DNA of 64,000 bases from Lichenostomus cassidix (lineage: Eukaryota > Chordata > Aves > Passeriformes > Meliphagidae): the NCBI GenBank assembly GCA_008360975.2, contig CM039187.1, forward strand, positions 18,059,094-18,123,093, in the 5' to 3' direction. The notes under the pieces were generated by a model. The model was not told the origin of the DNA. It worked only from the letters and a program-made list of their open reading frames with translations, and ran no database searches. The position numbers were made by a program, and so were the translations under genes. Position 1 is the first letter of the stretch. The number at the start of each line of letters is the position of its first letter. Positions 24,215 through 34,700 of this stretch are shown piece by piece.

Positions 24215-24246
24215 CAAAGGAAATGGGGATCAAAGGAAATGGGGAT
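24215..24246. repeat. 16-bp perfect tandem duplication
   Basis: The unit CAAAGGAAATGGGGAT occurs twice head to tail, followed by CAAA. It lies about 30 bases after an A run. Likely a replication-slippage event. Confidence 0.9.
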
Positions 24247-27200
24247 CAAATTCAGTGCATTACACAGGGTGGAATAATTGGAAATGTAATAATGCTCAGG
24301 CAGGGCCAAGTGATGGCAAACTTTAAGAATACTCTTTAAAGTGTATTCTAGGAAAAAGGCAAGAATTGTGTCAGAGGAACTGAAATCTGGAAATAGAGAG
24401 TAGACTTTGTTTGAGAGTATTAGGGAGATAAATGAAGTTGTCTCAAAGGCTTTAACATCAGAGGAGGGTTTGAAGTAACTGAATAAAACACCAGAAGGCT
24501 GCACAGAGCAGAGTGGGGAAGATCACCACTCAGGGTGTGCTCATTAAATCCTGAAGCTTCAAGGAATCAGGCTTGCAATTCCTAACATTGTAAGACTTCA
24601 CTGAAGTAAACCTCCCAGTCATTTTTGCTGGGAGAGACTTGCTGTGCTGGGTTGTTCTGATACTGTCTCAAAGACCACCTGCAGACAAGGCAGGCCAAGC
24701 AGGCTTAGGAGAATTCATCACTGTTAGAGCTGTAGGGTCTGGTGCTGGGACAGCAGGTTCCTTTGTCAATGGAAACAGTTATCCTTGTGCTTGGAGAGAA
24801 TAGCAAATGTCTTGGGTTGATGACTTGATCCCAGCTGTGAGAGCACAGCTGCCTTGGAGAATATATTTCGTACTTCATATCTGCTTTACTCCTGAGCATC
24901 CCAAAATTACTCACCATTGTTCCCTTCCTGTTGATAAAACTGAGTTCTCTCTAGAGCCACTTACTTTGCTCTCATGTTTACCTTCTTGCTTTTGAAATTG
25001 CTGTGTTAAAAGAGAACTGATTTTAATAATGGGATTAGCTAAACCAGTATGTCCTCGTGCCAGCAAGATGATGATTATTTTATACCGAAACAGCTTTCAG
25101 GACCATGTTACATTGATGGTCACATGTAGCAGTTAATGTACACCAGAGAAATCAGATGTAAATTAAATCAAACCATTCCATTGAGCAGCTTTCTTGCAGC
25201 CCTGGACTAAATCAAGCTGTTATAGAAGTTATAGGCATTATTTCAGGGATGAATTTGGACTTGCCTGGTGTTGCACAAGCCTGTGTCAGGACTCAACCTT
25301 TGCTCCTGGAGCATAGGATTTTTGCCACAGTTTTCAGTCTCCCACTGCTATTCTAGTTTTGCAGTTGTCAAATGTGTGCAGGACCAAATTATTCCAAAAG
25401 AGCAGCCACTACTGCAGCTGTATTCCTTGTGCTTCCCCTGTCTGTGTCTCAGGTGTCTTTGCTCTCCCCTCCTCTTCAGCACTGTTACCTGGGCAGCCTC
25501 ACAGCAATTGTTTGAGGGGGGGAAACCTGAAAACACACTGCTTTTTCTCTGGCTCCCTCCTCTCCCTAAGTGCCAGAGTAGCACAGCTACATCTGTGGAG
25601 GCAGGAGAGAATCTGCGCATTCAGGGGGAAGTGATGAGGTCAGGCAGTTTCAGATCCCACGGTCATTAGGGCTGAGGGAGATGTCCTGACATCATGTTAA
25701 ATGGGATGAAAGATCCAAGGAGCATCAGCTCAAAAAGAGGGTAGGAAGTTCAGGGGAATAGACATCCTCTCAGCCTCTTGCAACCGGGGTGGTCCCTTGC
25801 AGAAAAGGGACAAAGATACTGTATTAAGTGTTGATAAAGCAGCCCTGCTGGGGGTTGTGAGATTCAGCTGGTGTCATAATTGCCACATCCTGGATGGCAG
25901 AGCACAGACATTGTGCTGAACTTGCAAATCCAGAGTTCATTTCTGGGCACTGAGATGGGACAGACGCAGTTCTGTGAACGTGGATGTTTTTTCTCCCCAG
26001 TGTGGTGGAGCAGTATTCAATTAGCACCCATATCTTCTCAGCTGTTAAGCTCATGCCCCTTAGATTATGTAGCTTGGAAATTTCTGTAGGTTCTGCTGCT
26101 CCCCTCCGTCCTTTGTTAATTGCCATGTTGTATCATTCCTCCCCACTCTCAGTCATTATTAACATATTTCAGGAGGGCCATCTGCCCACCCCAACTGCCT
26201 GTGGCCTCAGGAGGGCTGTAAAATACAGGACATCTTCACAGAACAGCCTTGTTTTCACTGGCACTGCATGAAGATGAAGAGGGGCAGCAGCTGACTTCTG
26301 CCAAGAGTTTCCATGTAGCAACTCTGAGGGATGCTCAGGCCAAGGGGAGCTGTGAGTAAGAAGCAGCAGAATCTCTGGCAGAGTAGCTGTGCCCCTTGCA
26401 GGCAGCTGTGCTGGCCCTGCACTAACACAGCCAGACCAGGAATAGCAGCTGCTCATGTTCTGAGGGCGTGGGTTCCCAGCTCCCTGCGTGTGGCTGCACG
26501 GATACTGCTGCCTAGTGAAACCCTCTCCAAGAGAGCAGTGAGGTCTTGGTGCAAAGGTGGTGCAGGGAGCATCCCTGCCTCCCCAGGGAAGAGATTTGGG
26601 GGGATGAGCTCAGGCTGGTGGTGACAGTACAGTGTGGGTCTCCTCATGGGTGAGGTAATGTAGTTTCTGGATAAAATAGTTGGGTTTGGGTTTTGTGTAT
26701 CCTGCATTTTGTCTGACAGGATTTTGATGAAGCATTTGAAATGATACCAAAAGTAAATATTATCAATAAACTTTTGAATGTGAACCTGATGATAAAAGTG
26801 AGAGGTGCTAAAAGAACAAACTAAAAAGAGACGTAGCTGTGAAAAGGCTGATAAGATGTAACAAATGCATTCCTACAGATTTCCTGTGTTGCAACTGGAC
26901 TTGCCAGAACAGAAATGGGCACAGCCAGCAATAACTTCCAGCTGTTGGCTTTAATTGCTCACCTTGTCTGTATAGGAAGGTTGCTGCCTCACCTGTGGGC
27001 AGAGTGCCTCATGCAGTAAGTGTTACCAAAGCATGATTTTATTAGTTACCATCATACACTAATTAATCCAGCACAGCACCTCAGCTCTAACTGCACCACA
27101 AGTAAAGCACTCCTGAGGTGGTTTTAATTTAGCTTGTTATGTATATCTATCACTAGAGATTCACAAGAGCCAGAAACCAGCTAGGCAAAGTGCCTGACAA

Positions 27201-27784
27201 CAAAGAAATGAGGAGCTGGGTTTGATCACAGAGCAGTGGTGGAAGGACACTGAGATCTGCAAAAGCCCCTCCTGGCTCCTCTCAGCACAGTATTGTGCAG
27301 CTGCCGCTGTCAGCAGCATGAAGATTATCAGTGAGATAACAGGGGAGGCAGCATGTGGTATTTGTTTGCTTGATGAAAATACCCAACAGTATTAGTGGTC
27401 TTGGTGGCAAAGTGCCAAGCATGCAGTGTCACTGCTGTGGGTTTGTTTCTCTGGGGTAAGTTCGAGTCTGGAGGAAGCACAGACAGCTATTCTGTCTGTA
27501 ATGTCAGCATCTTAATGACAGCAGGTGCTTGGTGTACTCAGGGTGGGGAGTGAAATTGTGGGGTGTTTAGAGGGCTTTGCAAAGGGGGAGTTGGTTGTCT
27601 ATGTACAGTTCTGATATGCAGTTATGCTGGTATTTGGTGTTACACACAGTAATGCAAAGACAGCAGGGTGTTTGAAAAGCTTAGAGAAATACAGAGAATA
27701 AAGCATGGCCACATACAGGGGTCTAACCCCGAGGAAAGCATGAGTTGTACACAGATTTGCACGTTTGGTGTATATAATGAGGGT

Positions 27785-27930
27785 GCAATATGGTGTGAGC
27801 CACCATCCCTGGAAATGTTCAAAAAATGTGTGGACATGGCACTTATGTACATGGTTAATGGTGAATTTGAATGGACTTGATCATCTTAAAGGTCTTTTCC
27901 AACCTTAACGATTCTATGATGCTATAGTAG
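27785..27930 (+). mobile_element. CR1 LINE 3' tail, + strand
   Basis: The segment contains GAGCCACCATCCCTGGAAAT, GTGTGGACATGGCACTT, ACATGGTTAATGG, and the diagnostic end GGTCTTTTCCAACCTTAACG then ATTCTATGATGCTAT. This is the classic avian CR1 3' end, 5'-truncated as usual. It sits about 350 bp upstream of the ALOX5 CpG island. Confidence 0.92.
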
Positions 27931-28380
27931 AGTGAGTATGTCTGGATGATGAAGAGAGTGGGATACATGCTGTGTGCTGTATGGGGGTAGATCTGTGTAG
28001 AGTGTTGTGTCAGTGTAGTGTGAGGAGCACACAGAAGAGCATGTGTGCCTGCACATCGGGGCGTTCGGAGGTGAGGTTACTGAGTGCAGAGCAGTTCGAG
28101 ATAAAATCCTGTAAGTGTAGAGGTGGTGAGGCACACGGTGCCGAGGCGATCTGTGCCTGGCAGGATCAGCAGTGCTGTGCAGAGCAGTGTGCTGCAGAGC
28201 CGAGAGCTCTGGATGCTGTGTTGAGTTGTGAAACCGTGGAAGGCACTCAAGAGGACAGCAGAGTGTGGAGGGCTGTGTGAAGCATGCACAGCGGCGGGGC
28301 AGGGGCAGGGTGCGGGGCAGCTGTGCCAGGACAGGGAACGGAGCAGGGTGCGGGCGGCACAGGCGGGATGGGTAGGTGTG

Positions 28381-28438
28381 CCGGGCTGGGGAAGGGGCGG
28401 GCAGCGCCGGGCCGGGCTGGGGAAGGGGTGGGCAGCGC
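28381..28438 (+). repeat. 31-bp period tandem duplication carrying GC boxes
   Basis: CCGGGCTGGGGAAGGGG begins at 28381 and again at 28412. Each copy continues (C/T)GGGCAGCGC, so 26 of 27 compared positions match. Each copy holds one GC-rich Sp1-like box, intact in the first (GGGGCGGGC) and a GT variant in the second (GGGGTGGGC). Confidence 0.9.
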
Positions 28439-28564
28439 TGAGCCGCCCCGTGCGGTGGCAGAAGGGGGCGGCGGCATTGGGCACGGTCCGGGCGAAGGCA
28501 ACAGCGCGGCTCAGCAGCGCCGGTGAGGCCGTGCAGAGCCGAGCCGAGCCGCGCCGGGGGGACC

Positions 28565-28714
28565 ATGCCGTCCTACACCGTCACGGTGGCCACGGGCACG
28601 CAGTGGTTCGCGGGCACCGACGACTACGTGTACCTGACCCTGCTGGGCACGGCGCGCTGCAGCGAGAGGCACCTCCTGGACAAGCCCTTCTACAACGACT
28701 TCGAGCGTGGCGCG
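28565..28714 (+). CDS. ALOX5: ALOX5 exon 1 (coding part)
   Basis: Fifty codons from ATG to GCG|GTGAGT. It encodes the first beta strands of the PLAT domain, W14 and the Ca2+-binding loop YNDFE. The exon sits inside the CpG island and uses strongly GC-ending codons, unlike later exons. Confidence 0.97.
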
Positions 28715-31700
28715 GTGAGTCCGGGGCAGCTCCCGCACCGCGCAGCTCCCGCACCGCGCACATCGCGCACCGCGCACCGCGCAGCTCCCGCACCGCGCAC
28801 ATCGCGCACCGCGCAGCTCCCGCACCGCGCACCGCCCGCACCGCGCACAGCCCGCACCGCGCACCTCCCGCATCGCGCACCGCCCGCACCGCGCACATCC
28901 CGCACCGCGCACCGCCCGCACCGCGCACCTCCCGCGCCTTTCTGCCCCGCCGCGCCCCGGCCCGACCCGCCGTGCCCGCGATGGTGCAGCATCAGCGGCA
29001 CCTCGCCGCTCCCTGTCCGGCATCTCGAGGGGCTGGGCAAGGCTGGGCTTTCTTTAAGCTCTTGTCTCCCTGTGCCGGTGCTCCGGAGCGGGACACCGGC
29101 ACTGAGGTACCCGCTGCCCTCCCTGCCCTCCCGCCATCCACATCCCTGCCCTAGGGGTTAGCCCTGGCTGTGCTCAGTCAGTCGTAGAGAAAGATGGTTC
29201 TGGCTTACATTGGGCTTTCAGATCTGCCCGTACTTTCTTTACAAATACTGAAAAAAAAATTGTGTGTTTCATGTTGATAGGGAATGTTTAGGGTCAGTAT
29301 TTATTAATAGTCAGAGCCTTGTTATTTCTAAGGAATTAAAGAAGTAAGAGCATCCAGAAGGAATTACAATGCCTGACAAGAGAAATGTGTAGGGCAACTT
29401 CAACGAGAGCTGACAAATCAGCATGAATGCATTGAGAATGAAGTTGTGGCTAGGCTATCAGCTGTTCTCTTCTGCCTACCCTAGATTTCTGCTGTCTGCT
29501 GTGCCCTGTCCTCTCTGTGGTCCTGTCACAGTATTTGGACCATCCAAATGTAATCAATCACTTATACTCTGAGCACTGGTTTAGAATGGCATTTATTTGT
29601 TTGCTCATTGTCCACTCTGGAAATAAAAGACCTTTTCCCACCCCAGCCCCTTCCAAAATGTGTATTTTACTTGGAAACCAAATTCACAGTTTCTAGAAGG
29701 TCTAATGAGATATAAGCAACTTTGAAAGTTTTAAAGAAGTGTTCGTGAGTTTGGAAGTTAGACCTACCACCACATGTACAAGTGGGACTTAGCTGTCATG
29801 GTGCTGCTTTGCCTTGAGATGTGTTTTTTCAACTGGGTGGTTCACAGCCTGAGTTAGGTACATGGTCTGTTCTATGTTAGACCTCACAGACACACTTAAC
29901 AGAAGTCAGCATTTTGGGTAGGTGTCGATGGTATGTGTAGCTGTGGTTCCCCAGATATTTCTCAGCCACTGCAACTGACGTTAATTTTCTTTCATGATTA
30001 AACATTCATTAGCTTAGAACCTTGTTACCTGAATCTCCCAAATGGACATCCAGTCATTTTTTCTCTCCAGTCATTTTTTCTCTCTTGTCTGCTGAACAGT
30101 TACATACTTTAGGCAAAACTGGATAGCATTAGCAAGAGAGGTTGAAGGAGACCTTAGACTGTCCTGCAAGCTTTGGGTTAAGGCACTCTCCCAGGGGGGC
30201 TTAGCCCTGCCCAGCTGAGGAGATCACCACCAGGGTCTCAGTCAGCAGGCAGTTTGCTCTCATTCTTGGGCTTCAAAGAAGGATTTCAGGTGGCTGTGAT
30301 GGACAGCCTGGCAGTTCTCTGAGCATCCAGTTGGACTGGGTCCTCTCACAGGGAGCAAATGCCATGATGGGAGCATTCAGTATCTGCCCAGCAGCAACTG
30401 GTGAGCTGTGGTGGCACCAGGGTCCAGCAGGAGCAGAGATACATCCACTGGGTGAGGAGGCAACAAACAGAAGTTTATGAATGTTAGTAGCAACAAATAT
30501 GCAATTTTTTCAGCATGTATTTATTGTGGGCAATGAGAATAACTCTGCATTCCATAACGTGGCTCATTGGACCCTTGCAGTAGAATGTGCTAAGTTTTGG
30601 TTTTGAGGATTTTTTCTTGGGGAAAGCAGCAGGTTTCTCCAGGCACCTCTTCAGATTATATTGTGCCCAAAACACTGTGAGTCTTAATAATATGTTGTGC
30701 AAGGAAAAAAGGAACGAAAATAAAAGTACTAGTAGAGAATCAAAAAACTAAAACTGAAGCAAGCCAGAAAGCTTTGAGTTTGGTTGACTTGCAAAATGTA
30801 GCAATTGTTTTCACAGTTCTGCCTTTATTGTTTCTTTCAATACCATATCTATTTTTTTTTTTTGCAAAGCAATTTGATTGTTAATCTGTTGGCAAAACAA
30901 ATGTCACTTTTTAGTGGATGTCGAAAATTTTGCAGTATTATTTTGTAAAGGTGTGTCTACTTTCCAGGGTTTTTTTTTCCTAGATGTTGGTCCAGGCTCT
31001 GTAGTTCCATTATCCTCAGGATGTCTTCATTTGCATTATTGCAAATTGTGCATATTACTGGATGTGATGAAAGAGGGCATGGGACAGATCTGAGTAGGAG
31101 ATTTGCATGGCAAATTTTGGCTGAAGGAAAAGTATGTGGAAAAGCCTGAAGGGATTTGCACAATGGTAGTCCAATTGTAGTTTTTCTACCTTACTTCAAG
31201 CACTGACACAGGCGATGTTGAAAGTCATAGTTTCTTTTCTTTTGCGTAGTGTCTTTTGAGTAAATTCTTCTGGTGCTGAGTGATTTCCAAGTTTTACGGT
31301 GTCCCCGTGTTCTCTCTTTCCTTCCTGTTCCCCTTTCAACTGCTTTTTGCTTTTATTGAAAGAAATGCACTCACATGTATTTCCAGAAAGGAAATATAGC
31401 TCTTTCCATGTAGAGCTTTGTGCTTATAGAAAAAGGAGTGCCATCCTTTTTGCAATGTAAGAGTGGTCAGTAGGAATCTCTTCTCAAAAAGAGAAGACTT
31501 AGGTTTTGCATGAGATCAAATTGCTTGAACAGGATGGTACAAGGGTCCAATAGTCTTCATTAATTCTGTACTTTCACTCTGAACTCAAACTGTATAAAAG
31601 CTCCTAGCATCTCTGGCTCACTGTGAGTTTCTTCTGAAGGTTGGCTCTCAATGTGACATTTCTATCAACTCTTTCCATCGGATGCATGTTTCTCTTTAAT

Positions 31701-34700
31701 TTAAATCTTACATGTACGTATATCTAGGTGTGACATTGCACTTAGATTTCTTTGTACATCTGAGCCTTACAAACTTAAAATGTGTAGTTGTCCAAATCCT
31801 AGCTGTACAAACATAAAATGTTCTATTGTCCTCATTTTAAAAAGGGAGAGCTGAAGAAGACCAGCAAGCAAAAGACAAAGGAGATTTATATGATCTGGAT
31901 CCTGTCCTTAGTCTGAAGCACACATAACTGACACACAAAGGTCTTTAAATTCCTAGTCCAATGTTTCAATCTCATGATCATTTTTCCAGTACAGTTGCAT
32001 GAATAGATGTGCCCTAGCAGTACCTCCTTCAGCTCTTGCTAGGAGAGCAGTGAATGGTTTCATGGCCTGCATGTTTTTCTCAGACATGCAAACATTTCAA
32101 GGAGTAATACTGTTTTTAGGTTGTATTAAAAAGTATTTCTCCATTTCTGGTGTGTTTTGCATCTTTCCGTTGCACTGCAGCCCAGTAATAGGACTTCCTT
32201 TTATCACCCACAAGGAGCTGGAAAGCCATACCGGGAAAGACAGGTATGCCTGTGTAGTGCTTCTTGTGTGTACAGTGGATCACTGGCTGTATTCTGCTCT
32301 GCAGGTTGACTCCTATGATGTGACTGTGGAAGAAGACCTCGGAGAAATTCAGCTAATAAAAGTTGAGAAACGGAAATACTGGTACCAGGATGACTGGTAC
32401 CTCAAGTACATCACTGTTAAAACACCAGTAGGTGACTATTTGGAGTTCCCATGTTACCGCTGGATTACAGATGAAAAGGAGATTGTCCTTCGAGATGGAA
32501 GAGGTGAGAGCCATAAGAAATAAGATTTCCTGCAGAACACCTGGAATTCTTCCATCTCTCCTTCTCATTTCTCCATTAACTCCCAGTCTTCTCTCATATG
32601 AAGGCCTGCTGCCAGTTCCCTGCTGCATCCTAGAGAATGGACTTTCCCTACTGACTAGGCATGCTTTCTGAGCAGGTTGTTGGGCTAGGCACTGGCAGTT
32701 GGGTTGGATATTTTGGGAAGCACATACAAAGAAGAGTCCTAATGCTGACTTGTTACACTGGTCTTGAATTTGAAGGCTGACCCTAATGCCAAATCTTTGA
32801 CTACACCACATCCCCATTGCTGGAAGCCCTTTTGATCTAATTAGAATTAGTGTTCCCTGTTTGTTTCATGCTAAGCTCCTAAGTGGCCCAAGATTAATTG
32901 CCTGTAAATTGTCTTGTTTTTACGAGAGTGAAGTAAAATCCCAAAGTAGGCTGCTCAGCAGGTGCAAACTGAAACAGCAGCTTACTTTTCATTCATTCTC
33001 TTTGTATGCTGTCAAGTCCAGGACAAGGCAGGGTGATGGATATTAGTGCTGCAAGTAATGGTGACTAACTGAGAAAAGCATTTTCAGTGTCTCTGACACC
33101 AGCTTGCCCTGATCAGGATTTGGGCAGACATTTGTCACTGATGTTTGCTTGTTCCCTTCTCTGCTACCTGGGGTAGGTTGGCTAGTGTTCTGCAGCAGAA
33201 GTGGCTGAAAACAGCTGAAACAAGTGTGAGTGGCAGGAAAGGAATGTTTATGTTCCCCTTAAATTTTTGGCTACTCCTGGCTGGGGTATTTTGTGTTTGA
33301 TGTCCTTTGTCATATAATGACGACTATGTGTCACTTTATTTTTGGTCTTTCCATTTTTCATAATTTGATTTATAACAACTGTAACACTTCCATGGAAGGC
33401 AGCTTTGTGTGGCTTTCAGAGTATGGTGAGGCAAAGGACAAGCAAGTGAAACTGTTCCAACCACCTGGAAACCATTAGCCACATGTGTTATCAGCTATTT
33501 CCAACCCCAACCCCAAGCAACTTTTGTCATGAAACTCCTGCTGGTTTTATCTGCCACCACATTTGTGTATGTAAAGTGAGTCTCAAACATTGTCCTTTCT
33601 CTGATCACTAAGGAAGTCTTTGTGTTAATGTTATATTGAATTCGTGGTCAGAAGAGAAGAATGTCTGGAACTGAAGCCTCATTGTTTTTTCTTTCTGTTC
33701 TCATGACTGGAAGATATGATTATTGCCCCAAGCTGGCAGCATTGCTCAAGGAGAGAGGCTCAGAGATGTTTCCTGGAGATGTCTCTTAGCAGAGAAGATG
33801 AGCTGGAATAATGTTTCTCTTATTGATGGAATCCCCTAGGTACTGAACTATAAAATTAATTCCCATGACCCTCTTCAGACCATTTAACACTAGATACATA
33901 CAGTAAGTGTCTACATTAGAAATCCAGGTTTTATATACAGTTGAGACAGATCGAGCTAATTGACCCTTGGAAGCACCAAGTTAGGAGATTATCTTCTTCC
34001 ACAGCTTCTCTAAGGACCTGTGTGTCTACTCAAAAGTACTAAGTTGGATCATGTAAGCATTTCCCACAGAAACCTTTTAAAGGTATAGATCAGAAGTTTG
34101 AAGGTTTGAAAACTTTGCTGTCCTTCTCAACACCTGGGCAGTGATAGTCAGAGGAACCTCATAACCTTGTCTCTTTTCCCTGCTAACAGCAAAGCTCCCC
34201 CGAGATGACAAGACTCAGATTCTCAAGCAGCACAGGCGCAAAGAGCTGGAGTCGCGTCAGAAAATGTACCGGTGAGTTTCCCACTGCTCCAGGGTCTGTT
34301 CTCATCAGGTCAGAGTTTGGCAGAGCATATTCACATTAGCACGTGTCTCTAATTACTCAGCTCTTGTATAAGAGAAAGCACAAGATACCATGTTGGCCAT
34401 ATTTTAGATAGAATTCACTGTAACGATCATCCTGGTGCAATTGGCATCATGAGATACTTGAACCTCACATAAGCCTACCTGGAAGAGTTCAATGGGAATT
34501 CAGTGATACAGTCTCTGTGTGGGCTTTTGAAGGCATATTTCATTTCATATTGAAGGCACATTTCATTTGCCTCTTACAAGCAGTACTACAATTTCAGTTT
34601 TGGAACATGATCTGAACATGTCAGCTTTTACTGGAGCTTTTTTGGCTGCTGCACCAAGCTAGCAGGCCAGGGTGCAGTGAAAAATCTGGCCCTGTTTGAG

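Larger units (their letters stand above)
22321..28270. other. Intergenic region between MARCHF8 and ALOX5
   Basis: No gene recognised. It contains a 15-nt A run near 24173, a 16-bp tandem duplication at 24215-24246, and a CR1 tail near 27790. From about 27990 the sequence becomes rich in TG, GTG and GAG towards the ALOX5 CpG island. Open frames on both strands in 23300-26700 overlap one another and show no family resemblance. Confidence 0.65.
28290..29010 (+). promoter_or_regulatory. ALOX5: CpG island and TATA-less promoter of ALOX5
   Basis: G+C and CpG density rise sharply here compared with both flanks. Upstream of the ATG at 28565 there are GC-box/Sp1-type motifs (GGGGCAGGGGCAGGG, GGGGCGGGC, AGGGGGCGGCGG) and no TATA box. 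The human ALOX5 promoter is likewise TATA-less with tandem Sp1/Egr-1 sites. The start site is not determinable from sequence but should lie between about 28440 and 28550. Confidence 0.85.
28715..32304 (+). other. ALOX5: ALOX5 intron 1
   Basis: 3.6 kb, GT-AG. The first 220 bases carry the 16-bp minisatellite. A perfect 17-bp tandem duplication lies at 30050-30083. No further exon or transposon is recognised. Confidence 0.85.

Noticed and set aside
28228..29161. Long overlapping open frames on both strands (up to about 300 codons) with repeated Ala/Pro/Arg/His peptides.
   Set aside because: They are produced by the CpG island and the 16-bp minisatellite, where stop codons are rare. Only the short exon 1 frame from 28565 to 28714 has homology.
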